Notes: generated from the letters alone by a model not told the origin. A stretch of DNA of 64,000 bases from Pedobacter sp. AJM (GCF_002197755.1 NZ_NHOT01000012.1:62001-126000); one strand, 5' to 3'. Counted from the first letter of the stretch, positions 53,533 through 63,011 are shown. Program-made: numbers and translations.

Positions 53533-53537
53533 TTAAG

Positions 53538-53621
53538 TACTCGGGGCGGGAATCGAACCCGCACGCCTTTGAAAGCACAGGATTTTAAGTCCTGCGTGTC
53601 TACCAGTTCCACCACCCGAGC
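53538..53621 (-). tRNA. tRNA-Leu(UAA), copy 1
   Basis: The reverse strand gives a full 84-nt tRNA. The acceptor stem is GCTCGGG/CCCGAGT with discriminator A, the D-loop has TGGTAGACAC, the anticodon loop CTTAAAA gives anticodon UAA, there is a long variable arm, and the T-arm is GGGTTCGATTCCC. The long variable arm fits tRNA-Leu. No CCA is encoded. Confidence 0.97.
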
Positions 53622-53635
53622 AGGCGATTAACCTT

Positions 53636-53668
53636 TTAAAATAAATGCCTCCTGGTAGGAAGGCATTT
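53636..53668 (-). terminator. Intrinsic terminator between tRNA-Gly and tRNA-Leu (copy 1)
   Basis: AAATGCCT and AGGCATTT form an 8-bp stem with a 10-base loop, followed on the minus strand by ATTTTAAAA. The same stem lies between the tRNAs in copy 2 (58016-58048). Confidence 0.6.
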
Positions 53669-53670
53669 AG

Positions 53671-53743
<73 letters not shown>

Positions 53744-53778
53744 ATGATAATACAATCGCTGTATTCCCTTTGGGGTTG

Positions 53779-53809
53779 CAAATATAGGAATATAAATAGC
53801 ACATGCAAA
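53779..53809 (-). promoter_or_regulatory. Bacteroidota promoter for tRNA cluster copy 1
   Basis: On the minus strand TTTG (53809-53806), a 19-base spacer and TATATTTG (53786-53779) match the -33 and -7 elements exactly. The transcript runs into tRNA-Gly. Confidence 0.8.
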
Positions 53810-54119
53810 AATAATTTATAAAATTTTAATTTCAAGGTTAATTGAGTTTCAAATTGAATTTTCAGATGCTTTCATAAACTGCGGTGAAGATTTTGTAAAT
53901 CAATAATGCGGAATTTCAGCTATGTTGAAAACCATGAAATTGTTAAACAAAATGCCTGCAATTAATAAGCATTAATGTATAAAGATTTATATATTGAGCA
54001 CCTTTAAATGAAATTACGCAGATCAGGCATATGCATGCTGTAAGCTACATTTCAGCCCGGTGTTAAATTGTTTATTCTGATTTACACAATGGGAAAAAAT
54101 TAGAACCTGATGTTTTGAT
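53810..54119. other. Intergenic region before the fucosidase gene
   Basis: About 310 AT-rich bases lie between the tRNA-Gly promoter and the fucosidase ATG. They must hold the fucosidase promoter. I see no tRNA, repeat or open frame. Confidence 0.4.
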
Positions 54120-56633
54120 ATGAGAAATAGGTTAATCCAAATGCAAAAATTTAACTTCAATAAGTTTATAGCCGTTACCTTGTCAGTTGTTTTAGTGCTG
54201 ATTGTCAGCACTAAAAAATCCTTTGCACAGCAAAACCTTAAACTTTGGTACCAGCAGCCGGCTGAAAAATGGGTGGAGGCACTCCCTTTAGGGAACGGTA
54301 AACTCGGGGCAATGGTATATGGCAAGGTAGATGAAGAACTACTACAGTTAAACGAAAGCACCTTATGGAGCGGTGGACCAGTTCCGCAATCCGTTAATCC
54401 TGATGCTTTGAAATATCTGCCGCAAATCAGGGAGGCTTTGTTACAACACCAGGATTATGGCCTGGCAGATCAGTTGACCAGGAAAATGCAGGGCTATTAC
54501 TCCCAGTCTTATCTGCCAATGGGAGATGTCATCATTAAACAGGATTTAAAGGGCCAGAAACCAACGGCATACCGGAGGGCATTGAGCCTGGATAGTGCTT
54601 TAACCACCACCTTATTTACTGTTAATGGTGTACAATATTCTCGCAGGGCATTCATTTCTGCTCCCGACCAGGTCATGGTAATCAGGCTTCAGGCCAGTAA
54701 AAAGGGTGCATTAAATTTCTCTATAGCCGCAAATAGCCTGTTGAAATACCATCAAAATATTGGTGATGGCGGTGAAATGATTGTACAGGGAAAAGCTCCG
54801 GCAAATGTATTGCCAGTTTATTATAACCCTGAAAAGGTGGAGCCCATAACCTATAATGATACTTCAGGCTGCAAGGGCATGCGGTTTCAGTTCAGGATAA
54901 AAGTGGTTTCTGCTGATGGAAAAATTTTTTCAGGTAAAAATTTAATTGAACTTAAAAATGCTTCGGATGCTACCATCTATATTACGGCAGCAACCAGTTT
55001 TAACGGCTTTGATAAATGTCCGGACAGTGAAGGCCTTGATGAAGATAAAATTGCCGGGGAAAGACTTCAGGCTGCGGTGAAAAAGACATATACCGATTTA
55101 ATGAAGAGCCACCACCAAGACTATACGCACTATTTCAATCGGGTATCACTGCAACTGGGTAAGGATAAGAACAAGGTGCAAAGCCAGCTGCCTTCTGATT
55201 TAAGGTTAAAAGCCTATTCTTCCGGAACACCAGATCCGGAACTGGAAACTACCTATTTCCAATTCGGAAGGTATCTTTTGATTTCCGCATCACGTCCCGG
55301 AGGTCCGCCGGCAAATCTTCAGGGTATCTGGAATAATATGGTGCGGCCGCCATGGAGCTCCAATTACACCATTAACATCAATGCACAAATGAACTACTGG
55401 CCTGCTGAGGTTACCAATTTATCCGAAATGCATCTTCCGCTGCTCGATTTTATCGGCAATTTAGCACAAACAGGTAAGTCTACTGCAAGGCAGTTTTATG
55501 GCGCCAGGGGATGGGCAGCTAATCACAATTCAGATATCTGGGCATTGAGCAATCCGGTAGGCGATTTTGGTGCCGGAGATCCTTTATGGGCCAACTGGCC
55601 GATGGGTGGGAACTGGCTTTGCCAGCAACTGTTTGAACATTATCAATATACGCAGGACAAGGATTTCCTGAAAAAAGCTTATCCCATTATGAAGTCTGCT
55701 GCAGCATTCAGCCTCGACTGGCTGGTTCCGACTAAAGACGGCTACCTGGTTACGGCGCCTTCCACCTCACCTGAAAATGCTTTTTATGATCAAAACAGGA
55801 AGGCACAGTCCGTATCCATTGCCACTACAATGGATATGTCCATCATTCGCGATCTTTTCAGTAACGTGATCAAATCGGCACAAATCCTAAACACAGACCT
55901 GGATTTCCGGGATACATTGCAGGCCAAAATCAAAAAGCTTTATCCATTGCAGATTGGAAAAAACGGACAATTGCTGGAATGGTATCAGGATCTTGAAGAA
56001 ACCGATATTCATCACCGCCATGTATCACACCTTTTTGGTCTTTATCCGGGGAAAGAAATTACGCCGGATCAGCCTGAATTTTTTAAGGCAGCGGCAAAAT
56101 CGCTATCCATTAGGGGGGATGACGGAACAGGGTGGAGCAGGGGCTGGAAAATTAACTGGTGGGCGAGGTTAAAAGATGGTGATCATGCCTACCTGCTGTT
56201 GCGGAAATTATTAAATTATGTGGATGCCAATGAAAAATCAAAAGGAGGTACCTACGCCAATTTCTTTGATGCACATCCGCCATTTCAGATTGACGGGAAT
56301 TTTGCCGGAACAGCAGGCATTGCAGAGATGCTTTTGCAGAGTTATAATGGCGCTATTGAACTGTTGCCGGCTTTGCCATCGGCCTGGAAAGATGGTATGG
56401 TATCTGGCCTAAAGGCAAGAGGAGGTTTTGAGGTGGATATGAAATGGCAGGATGGCCGGTTGCTTTACGGCAAGATTACTGCTGAAAAAGGCGGGGTTTG
56501 TGTGGTGAAAGCTGCACATCCCTTCAGGTTGAAACACCTGAAGCTTCTATCTGAAAAATCGGGAAATGGCTATGAACTTACATTTAGTACAAAACCGGGA
56601 AAACGCTATGACATCCTTCCATTGATAAACTAA
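54120..56633 (+). CDS. GH95 alpha-L-fucosidase (secreted)
   Basis: The protein has 837 residues with a signal peptide (FIAVTLSVVLVLIVSTKKSFAQ); a start at 54141 is also possible. Glycoside hydrolase family 95 signatures are LPLGNGKLGAMVYGKVDEELLQLNESTLWSGG near the N-terminus, TININAQMNYWPAEVTNLSEMH (the Asn pair that works with the catalytic acid), ETDIHHRHVSHLFGLYPG, DGTGWSRGWKINWWARLKDGD and FQIDGNFAGTAGI, holding the candidate catalytic Asp. GH95 enzymes release fucose from host-type or plant glycans by inversion, in the (alpha/alpha)6 barrel. No sugar transporter (SusC/SusD) or regulator is nearby, so it is a single enzyme gene. It lies inside the segment bracketed by the duplicated tRNA pair. 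Confidence 0.93.
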   Translation: MRNRLIQMQKFNFNKFIAVTLSVVLVLIVSTKKSFAQQNLKLWYQQPAEKWVEALPLGNGKLGAMVYGKVDEELLQLNESTLWSGGPVPQSVNPDALKYLPQIREALLQHQDYGLADQLTRKMQGYYSQSYLPMGDVIIKQDLKGQKPTAYRRALSLDSALTTTLFTVNGVQYSRRAFISAPDQVMVIRLQASKKGALNFSIAANSLLKYHQNIGDGGEMIVQGKAPANVLPVYYNPEKVEPITYNDTSGCKGMRFQFRIKVVSADGKIFSGKNLIELKNASDATIYITAATSFNGFDKCPDSEGLDEDKIAGERLQAAVKKTYTDLMKSHHQDYTHYFNRVSLQLGKDKNKVQSQLPSDLRLKAYSSGTPDPELETTYFQFGRYLLISASRPGGPPANLQGIWNNMVRPPWSSNYTININAQMNYWPAEVTNLSEMHLPLLDFIGNLAQTGKSTARQFYGARGWAANHNSDIWALSNPVGDFGAGDPLWANWPMGGNWLCQQLFEHYQYTQDKDFLKKAYPIMKSAAAFSLDWLVPTKDGYLVTAPSTSPENAFYDQNRKAQSVSIATTMDMSIIRDLFSNVIKSAQILNTDLDFRDTLQAKIKKLYPLQIGKNGQLLEWYQDLEETDIHHRHVSHLFGLYPGKEITPDQPEFFKAAAKSLSIRGDDGTGWSRGWKINWWARLKDGDHAYLLLRKLLNYVDANEKSKGGTYANFFDAHPPFQIDGNFAGTAGIAEMLLQSYNGAIELLPALPSAWKDGMVSGLKARGGFEVDMKWQDGRLLYGKITAEKGGVCVVKAAHPFRLKHLKLLSEKSGNGYELTFSTKPGKRYDILPLIN

Positions 56634-56760
56634 TTTATTAAAAACCAGTTATTGATCAGGCAGGCATTTGCAGAACGAGCCTAAAAGATTAAGTTTTTTG
56701 AATTTGCTGACAAAGTATAGTTGAAAGGCTATTTTGCTTTCGGAAACGCGACTTTTATTT

Positions 56761-57471
56761 TTAAATTATTGATCTGAATACATGTTTTTCAGCTTCACAT
56801 ACCTCCATAAACGCTTGTCCGAAAGTGGTATAACAATAGCGGCATTCTTTCAATTCTACATCAGCACCTGAAGAATTGGTCTGGATAAATATTTTATCTT
56901 CTTTTTTCAGGCTAAACGGAAACCGGATTTCCTCCAGCAGGCCGAGACCAATCAGGTTGACGATTTCATGCCGCTCCAGTGTACTTACAGGAATTATTCG
57001 CGCCTTATGTAAACGGTCAGAAAGCACGTTATATCTTCTATGGTGTTGTAAATTGTTTATTTCATATTGAATGGCGGAAATTTCATCGGCGGTTTTCACA
57101 GCTGCTGTGCTAATATGCGTGTCATTGATCATCGCAATTTTTGAGAAAAATTCCTGATGCGATTTCAGCCTTTTTTTTAGTTCTTTTACTTTTTGTTCTA
57201 CCATGTGCCGTATTTTTTCCATCTCTTTATTTAAGTGATGTACTCGCATACTCATTTCCAGGAAAGAAGTTTTTAAAAAGATAAATTCCTTATTTGAAAT
57301 CTGGTTAATTAAATTATGGAAGATGTAATTGACGTTGTTTAACTTCGAATCTATTCCTTTAGTTGTTGCCGGAGACCACATATTTCCTGAAGGCTCATGC
57401 TTTCTAATCCCGCCCGCCTCTAAAAACGAAATGGGCAAATTAAGATCTGGTATATCTGAGATAAACTCCAT
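56761..57471 (-). CDS. Hypothetical coiled-coil protein in the tRNA-bracketed segment
   Basis: The protein has 236 residues. Residues 70-115 form a clear coiled coil (VHHLNKEMEKIRHMVEQKV followed by KELKKRLKSHQEF). The C-terminal 80 residues are mixed alpha/beta with IVNLIGLGLLEEIRFPFS and CYTTFGQAFMEVCE, a layout that recalls the tail of DUF4393 (Abi-alpha) proteins; this resemblance is weak and based only on pattern. No signal or membrane segment is present. It sits with the fucosidase gene between the two tRNA pairs. Confidence 0.55.
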   Translation of the reverse strand: MEFISDIPDLNLPISFLEAGGIRKHEPSGNMWSPATTKGIDSKLNNVNYIFHNLINQISNKEFIFLKTSFLEMSMRVHHLNKEMEKIRHMVEQKVKELKKRLKSHQEFFSKIAMINDTHISTAAVKTADEISAIQYEINNLQHHRRYNVLSDRLHKARIIPVSTLERHEIVNLIGLGLLEEIRFPFSLKKEDKIFIQTNSSGADVELKECRYCYTTFGQAFMEVCEAEKHVFRSII

Positions 57472-57846
57472 GGGATTAGCGAGTAATATTACAGCTTTTG
57501 ATCTGTTACAACATTTGACTAAATGATAATTTATAAAATTATATACCCTAAACAGGAAAATAATGGTTTTATATTTACCTTATGCAAACGATTGTTATAT
57601 GAGACTTACTTTACTGGAATAATTTGACAACTATAATTTAACTGTTCAAATATAGTCTTAGTAAATTTACAAAATACATATTGATGGTCAGTATTTGACA
57701 TTTGTCAAAATGAAAAGATGATATATGAGAAAGTGATGAGATTATCATGATGATTAGTCCGTAAAAATCGGAGATCTGCATGAATATTCATCCTGATCCA
57801 GCCCGTGTTCCCAGCTTTTTTTGATTGATCCAAAAACTCAAGTAAA
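57472..57846. other. Intergenic region, nothing recognised
   Basis: These 375 bases hold the promoter side of the coiled-coil protein gene. I see no RNA gene or supported frame. An apparent frame at 57705-57974 is the antisense shadow of the tRNA-Leu gene. Confidence 0.5.
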
Positions 57847-57876
57847 CAAAAAAACCTTCCATTACTGAAAGGTTTC
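57847..57876 (-). terminator. Intrinsic terminator after tRNA-Leu (copy 2)
   Basis: On the minus strand AAACCTT and AAGGTTT form a stem with a TTTTTTTG tail after tRNA-Leu copy 2. Confidence 0.7.
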
Positions 57877-57896
57877 CTGTTTCGATTTTTTTGAAG

Positions 57897-57980
57897 TACT
57901 CGGGGCGGGAATCGAACCCGCACGCCTTTGAAAGCACAGGATTTTAAGTCCTGCGTGTCTACCAGTTCCACCACCCGAGC
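57897..57980 (-). tRNA. tRNA-Leu(UAA), copy 2
   Basis: Identical in sequence to copy 1: 84 nt, anticodon UAA, long variable arm. The flanking DNA differs beyond the tRNA gene. Confidence 0.97.
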
Positions 57981-58015
57981 ATTAGTCTATCCGGATCCCC
58001 GGTAAGATTAATGTT

Positions 58016-58048
58016 TTAAAATAAATGCCTCCTGGTAAGAAGGCATTT
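58016..58048 (-). terminator. Intrinsic terminator between tRNA-Gly and tRNA-Leu (copy 2)
   Basis: The same AAATGCCT/AGGCATTT stem as in copy 1, with one base different in the loop (AAGA instead of AGGA). The spacer between the tRNAs is about 21 bases longer than in copy 1. Confidence 0.6.
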
Positions 58049-58050
58049 AG

Positions 58051-58123
<73 letters not shown>

Positions 58124-58161
58124 ATGAAACAAAACTGATATGCCGTTTCGTTTTGGTGATG

Positions 58162-58192
58162 CAAATATAGACAGATTTATATTTCTGTCAAG
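58162..58192 (-). promoter_or_regulatory. Promoter for tRNA cluster copy 2
   Basis: On the minus strand CTTG (58192-58189; within TTGACA), a 19-base spacer and TATATTTG (58169-58162) match the -33/-7 layout. It is similar to but not identical with the copy 1 promoter. Confidence 0.75.
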
Positions 58193-58217
58193 GGATTTTT
58201 TATTAAAAATTTAATAT

Positions 58218-58706
58218 TTAATTTAAATTGCTGTCTTTCAGTACAAGTAAAATTAAATCATTTTCAAATCCGCGCCCCTGAAGGTAGGTCATCAGCTTCA
58301 TTTTTCTTTTTAAAGGGTGCGATTCGGTTAAGGTATCTGCTTTTCTGATCGCCAGATTTTCTAAAGTCTGCAGGTAATCCTCCTCATCCAAACTATACAG
58401 TGCCTTTTGCATGATCTTATCCGGAACGCCTTTCAGTTTTAAGCCCTGTTTAATTTTAAGGCGCCCCCATTTTTTTATGTTAAATTTCCCTGAAGCATAC
58501 GATTTTGCAAATCTTTCTTCATTCAAAAAATTGTTGACAATCAGTTCTGATAAAATCTCTTCCAGCTCATCCCCACGCATACCCCATTCAACAAGTTTAT
58601 AACGGACTTCCTTTTGAGAACGTTCCTGGTAAACACAAAAACTTTCTGCTTTGGCCAATGCCTGTTTTTTATCTAATATTGCTGTCTCTTGTTTGCCGCT
58701 TTTCAT
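58218..58706 (-). CDS. recX: RecX family regulatory protein
   Basis: The protein has 162 residues, all helical, with three-helix repeats typical of RecX. Signatures are ALAKAESFCVYQERSQKEVRYKLVEWGM, LNEERFAKSYASGKFNIKKWGRLKIKQGLKLKGV and PLKRKMKLMTYLQGRGFENDLI. RecX binds RecA filaments and limits recombination. In Bacteroidota it is often not next to recA, as here. Confidence 0.93.
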   Translation of the reverse strand: MKSGKQETAILDKKQALAKAESFCVYQERSQKEVRYKLVEWGMRGDELEEILSELIVNNFLNEERFAKSYASGKFNIKKWGRLKIKQGLKLKGVPDKIMQKALYSLDEEDYLQTLENLAIRKADTLTESHPLKRKMKLMTYLQGRGFENDLILLVLKDSNLN

Positions 58707-58762
58707 AATTAATTGATGAAATTCGCAAAAAATAATGGCGATTAACGTATTTTTTGAATAAT

Positions 58763-61225
58763 ATGATGCATAACCCGATATATACCATTTCCAGAATTGC
58801 AGAAATTCTTGGTGCTGAAGCCCGTTTAGGTAATGAAGAACTTAGCATTCAGTACCTGGTGGTGGATAGCCGTTCGGTGATGGTTCCGGAAAATTCCTTG
58901 TTTTTTGCTTTATCGGCACACCGGAACGGGCACGAGTTTATTAAAGATGCTTACCAGAAACAGGTCAGGAATTTTGTGGTAACCGAACAGGGGTATATTG
59001 CATCATATCCTGATTGTAACTTCATCCTGGTAGAAAATGCTTTGGCTGCACTGCAGTTACTGGCTGTAGCACACCGTCAGCATTTCCATTTAAAAACCAT
59101 AGGCATCACCGGAAGCAATGGAAAAACAATCGTAAAAGAATGGTTGTATCAGCTTTTGGCTGTTGATTTTAATATCATCCGGAGTCCGAAGAGTTATAAT
59201 TCGCAAATTGGGGTGCCACTATCTATCTGGCAAATCAATGCCGGCCACCAGTTGGGTATTTTCGAAGCCGGCATCTCTGCTGTGGGTGAAATGGAAACCC
59301 TGGCCAAAATTATTCAGCCACAAATCGGGATTTTAACCAATATTGGTGAAGCACATGCGGAAGGCTTTGCTTCAAGAAAAGAAAAGCTGACCGAAAAACT
59401 CAAGCTTTTTACAGCATGCGAACTGCTGATTTACTCACCGGATGACATTGCTGAAATTGATTTGCCGGTATTGCCGGGGCAGAAGAGGTTTAGCTGGAGT
59501 GGCATACAAGGTGCTGATCTTCGTGTTATTGAGGTAGAACATGGTATATCAGGCAGCCACTTACGGGCAATCTACCAGAATCAGGAAATCAGCTGCAGCT
59601 TGCCATTTAAAGATCAGGCATCAATAGAAGATGGCATTATTTGCTGGGCCACTTTACTGGCCATGGGCTATTTACCTGAACAAGCCGGTTCACGATTGGA
59701 AAAACTGACGCCGGTAAGCATGCGACTGGAACTGAAAAATGGCATTAACCAGTGTTCCATAATCGATGATTCTTACAGTGCTGATATTTCATCACTGGTT
59801 ATCGCACTTGATTTCCTGAACCAGCAAAATCAGCACACTAAAAAAACAGTTATCCTTTCCGAGATATTTGAAACCGGTAAAGAAGATTTGGTTTTATACA
59901 CTGAAATAGCTGGTTTACTGCAGCAGAAAAGGATTAACCGTTTCATTGGAATCGGAAAACAGATGGCCGGATATGCGGAACTTTTTCAGTGCGAAACCCA
60001 CTTTTTTGATGATACCGATGCTTTTTTACAGGCTTTTCCCGGCTTACAGTTTAACCACGAAACCATTTTGGTAAAGGGTGCCCGGCGTTTCGAATTTGGC
60101 AGGATCAGTAAGATCCTGACGCAGAAAATACATGATACAGTATTGGAGATAGATCTGAATGCCATGGTGGCGAACCTCCAGTTCTATCGTGCTAAACTTA
60201 CGCCTGGCGTAAAAATAATGGCTATGGTGAAAGCTTTTTCATACGGAAGCGGAAGTTTTGAAATTGCCAATCTCTTGCAGTTTCATAAAGTAGATTATCT
60301 GGCGGTGGCTTATGCAGATGAAGGAATTGCCTTAAGGAAAGCGGGCATCACCCTGCCCATCATGGTGATGAGTCCGGAAGAATCTGCTTTTGAAGCCATT
60401 ATCAAACACCATTTAGAACCCGAAATTTATAGCCTTGGCGTGCTGAATAGTTTTTTAAATGCGCTTCCTGAAGATATTCTGCATTATCCGGTTCACTTAA
60501 AAATTGATAGCGGTATGCACCGTTTAGGCTTTGACGAAACAGAAATTGATGATCTGGTGAAGTTGCTTAAAGATAACCTGCTGATTAGGGTGCAAAGTAT
60601 TTTTTCTCACCTGGTGGCCAGCGGGGAAGCAGCGCATGATGATTTTACCCGTCAGCAAATAAATATCTTTGATCTGGCCGCAAAAAAACTGATCCGTGTT
60701 TTAGGTTATCAGCCGCTATTGCACATCGCTAATACTTCAGGCATCAGCAGGTGGCCCGACAGCCAGCTGGACATGGTTCGCTTAGGAATCGGCCTTTATG
60801 GATTTGATGCCGGTTTGCAGCAGAATCAGGGTCTGCAAACGGTAATGGTTTTAAAAACGACCATCACCCAGGTCAAAAACATAGCACCCGGCGAAAGTGT
60901 GGGCTACAGCAGGAAAGGCTGGATGCCCAATGGCGGTAAAATAGCAACGGTAAAAATTGGTTATGCAGATGGCTATAGCCGTGCATTTGGAAATGGCGTA
61001 GGGAAGATGTTAGTCAACGGACAATTGGTACCCACTATTGGCTCCGTTTGTATGGACATGACCATGCTGGATATCACAGGTTTAGAAGTAAAAGCCGGAG
61101 ATGAGGCCATTGTTTTTAATCAGGAACATACCATTATGCAACTGGCAAATGATACAGGTACCATTCCATACGAGATTTTAACCAATATTTCTCAGCGGGT
61201 TAAACGGGTTTATTTTTATGAATAA
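58763..61225 (+). CDS. murF-alr: Fused UDP-MurNAc-tripeptide:D-Ala-D-Ala ligase and alanine racemase
   Basis: The ATG at 58763 gives about 820 residues. The N-terminal half (1-450) is MurF: it has GITGSNGKTIVKEWLYQLL (P-loop, near residue 115) and GIFEAGISAVGEME. The C-terminal half is alanine racemase: KIMAMVKAFSYGSGSFEIAN with the PLP lysine, HLKIDSGMHRLGF, ESVGYSRKGW (the catalytic Tyr in this region), ADGYSRAFGNG and GSVCMDMTML. The single protein both makes D-alanine from L-alanine and joins D-Ala-D-Ala to the cell-wall precursor. This fusion is common in Bacteroidota, which supports the lineage call. A possible in-frame TTG at 58754 is ignored. Confidence 0.95.
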   Translation: MMHNPIYTISRIAEILGAEARLGNEELSIQYLVVDSRSVMVPENSLFFALSAHRNGHEFIKDAYQKQVRNFVVTEQGYIASYPDCNFILVENALAALQLLAVAHRQHFHLKTIGITGSNGKTIVKEWLYQLLAVDFNIIRSPKSYNSQIGVPLSIWQINAGHQLGIFEAGISAVGEMETLAKIIQPQIGILTNIGEAHAEGFASRKEKLTEKLKLFTACELLIYSPDDIAEIDLPVLPGQKRFSWSGIQGADLRVIEVEHGISGSHLRAIYQNQEISCSLPFKDQASIEDGIICWATLLAMGYLPEQAGSRLEKLTPVSMRLELKNGINQCSIIDDSYSADISSLVIALDFLNQQNQHTKKTVILSEIFETGKEDLVLYTEIAGLLQQKRINRFIGIGKQMAGYAELFQCETHFFDDTDAFLQAFPGLQFNHETILVKGARRFEFGRISKILTQKIHDTVLEIDLNAMVANLQFYRAKLTPGVKIMAMVKAFSYGSGSFEIANLLQFHKVDYLAVAYADEGIALRKAGITLPIMVMSPEESAFEAIIKHHLEPEIYSLGVLNSFLNALPEDILHYPVHLKIDSGMHRLGFDETEIDDLVKLLKDNLLIRVQSIFSHLVASGEAAHDDFTRQQINIFDLAAKKLIRVLGYQPLLHIANTSGISRWPDSQLDMVRLGIGLYGFDAGLQQNQGLQTVMVLKTTITQVKNIAPGESVGYSRKGWMPNGGKIATVKIGYADGYSRAFGNGVGKMLVNGQLVPTIGSVCMDMTMLDITGLEVKAGDEAIVFNQEHTIMQLANDTGTIPYEILTNISQRVKRVYFYE

Positions 61226-61228
61226 ATC

Positions 61229-61549
61229 GGTTCATTTGTCATTGGTTCAATAGTTCATTGGTCTGGATGCAGGTAACCTGGTTCATTTGTCATTGGTTCA
61301 ATAGTCATTAGTTTGGATGCAGATAACCTGGTTCATTTGTCATTTGTCAATAGTCATTAGTCTGGATGCAGGTAACCTGGTTCATTTGTCATTGGTTCAA
61401 TAGTCATTAGTCTGGATGCAGATAACCTGGTTCATTTGTCATTGGTTCAATAGTCATTAGTTTGGATGCAGATAACCTGGTTCATTTGTCATTAGTTTGG
61501 ATGCAGATTATAAGCCATGCTAACCAATGAACCAATGACTATTGAACTA
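61229..61549. repeat. Tandem repeat (about 50-bp unit, six copies) with an inverted partial copy
   Basis: Copies of a unit beginning GGTTCATTTGTCATTGGTTC start at 61229, 61280, 61330, 61379, 61429 and 61479, spaced 49-51 bases. Units include AATAGTCATTAG, TTTGGATGCAG and ATAACCT. They differ by single bases, and the last lacks an internal 16 bases. ACCAATGAACCAATGACTAT at 61522-61541 is the reverse complement of part of the unit. The copies have no unique spacers, so this is not CRISPR. It fills the gap between murF-alr and the next gene. Confidence 0.9.
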
Positions 61550-61598
61550 ATAAACCATTCACTACCGACTATTGAACATTTTTAAATAAATTTGCAGC

Positions 61599-62189
61599 AT
61601 GAACAAAATCGGGAAAGCTATTTTAAACTATTTGATCAAAGGTTTATTAATTGTGGTACCCATCGCTGTGAGTATCTTTATTGTGGTCTGGGCGGTTACC
61701 ACTGTAGATAGCTGGCTGAATGTCAATAATATACTTGGGGTTAATCCGCAGACGGGTGAAAGCAGGAACATCCCTGGTTTAGGCTTGTTAACTGTTTTAA
61801 CCATTATTCTACTGGCAGGTATTTTTGTAACTAATCTCGTTACCGAGCCGATGTACAATTGGTTCCAGAGGATGATGCAGCGCTTGCCTTTACTTAATTT
61901 CATCTACTCTTCTATTAAAGATTTAACTGAAGCGTTTGTGGGCGATGAAAAGAAATTTAATCACCCGGTATTGGTGGAGGTAGAAGGTGGATTGAAAAAG
62001 ATTGGTTTCCTTACACAGAACGATCTGCATAAACTGAATTTACCTGACGATGTTGCGGTTTATTTTCCTTTGTCGTACTCTTTTGCAGGTCAGCTTTGTA
62101 TTGTGAAAAGAGAAAAAGTGAAAGATCTGGATATGAGTGCTGCCGATGCGATGAAACTAGTGGTAAGTGGTGGTGTGAGCGGACTCTGA
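61599..62189 (+). CDS. DUF502 family membrane protein
   Basis: The protein has 196 residues with two predicted membrane helices (residues 10-32 and 60-85). Family signatures are KGLLIVVPIAVSIFIVVWAV, IPGLGLLTVLTIILLAGIFVTN and RLPLLNFIYSSIKDLTEAF, then GGLKKIGFLTQ. DUF502 proteins are widespread but of unknown function. It follows the tandem repeat directly (ATG 50 bases after it). Confidence 0.9.
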   Translation: MNKIGKAILNYLIKGLLIVVPIAVSIFIVVWAVTTVDSWLNVNNILGVNPQTGESRNIPGLGLLTVLTIILLAGIFVTNLVTEPMYNWFQRMMQRLPLLNFIYSSIKDLTEAFVGDEKKFNHPVLVEVEGGLKKIGFLTQNDLHKLNLPDDVAVYFPLSYSFAGQLCIVKREKVKDLDMSAADAMKLVVSGGVSGL

Positions 62190-62326
62190 GTATTTAAAAG
62201 CGGGACCTACAGGTGGTTGAATAGAGAAATTAAACGCTCAATTAATTGCCATGTTGAATGTCATAACCCATTGGATGCGTTAAAAACTGAACCATTTGGT
62301 CTTAATCATTTAAATTAAAAAAGCAT

Positions 62327-62821
62327 TTAAAAAATGTTCCGTGCGAAGGATAGGAAAACCATCAGCAATATAAAAGCATAAAGTATCCTGATATAATATT
62401 CCCGGATGAATAATCCCGCCACCATTACTAAATCATCTTCCGTATTGCTGTGGATCAAGCCACTGCCCGAAGCTGAATTATAAATAATCTGCTTATTTTT
62501 ATGATCATTCACTGACCATCTGCTGAACCAGCTGTTCTGAAAACTCCAGTCAAATTCATCACCGCTGGTACAAAATATTCTGGCCTTAAACCCCAGCCAG
62601 TCATAGCGGATGACCGCCAGAACTTCATTTTTGTTATTGAGGATTTTCGACTCCGGAGTGGAGTACCCTTCACTTTTTAAAAGGTAAATTCCTGATTGTG
62701 TGGTGGCAATGGCAGAGTTTTTTAAAGAAAAGAAATTTAAAGAAAATTTTAATAACATATCTTCAAATACCTGGTAATTACTATCAAGTAAGCCTTTTCT
62801 CCAATTCAGTATTTTCTCCAT
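62327..62821 (-). CDS. Hypothetical protein with C-terminal membrane helix
   Basis: The ATG at 62821 gives 164 residues (GTG at 62824 is the alternative). The N-terminal 130 residues look like a soluble beta-rich fold of the kind seen in scramblase/Tubby-like small proteins: ILNNKNEVLAVIRYDWLGFKA and SRWSVNDHKNKQIIYNS. A single helix lies near the C-terminus (IRILYAFILLMVFLSFA). The fold resemblance is only a guess; I do not recognise the family. Single gene. Confidence 0.55.
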   Translation of the reverse strand: MEKILNWRKGLLDSNYQVFEDMLLKFSLNFFSLKNSAIATTQSGIYLLKSEGYSTPESKILNNKNEVLAVIRYDWLGFKARIFCTSGDEFDWSFQNSWFSRWSVNDHKNKQIIYNSASGSGLIHSNTEDDLVMVAGLFIREYYIRILYAFILLMVFLSFARNIF

Positions 62822-62883
62822 CACAACAAGGTTTTGCTTTAAGACTGCCGAATAAACGAATCGTTACAGAAAAAGTTTGTAAA

Positions 62884-62916
62884 TAAAAAAGTGCCTGTAA
62901 AACAAGCACCTTTTTG
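62884..62916 (-). terminator. Intrinsic terminator downstream of the LOG-family gene
   Basis: GTGCCTGT (62890-62897) pairs with ACAAGCAC (62901-62908) with one mismatch. On the minus strand it is followed by TTTTTT. Confidence 0.65.
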
Positions 62917-63011
62917 ATAATGATTTGAATTTTCAAGGATTGAAGAGAATATGCTTCAACATCCAAATCCTGAAAAACCTCAAATTCTTTTAATCCTGTT
63001 CTTTATCTGTT

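Noticed and set aside
57705..57974. Minus-strand open frame of 89 codons starting MVELVDTQDLKSCAF
   Set aside because: It lies over the tRNA-Leu gene; the start is the translation of the tRNA sequence and the rest is intergenic.
61229..61509. CRISPR array
   Set aside because: The whole 50-bp unit repeats with only point changes; there are no unique spacers and no cas genes.
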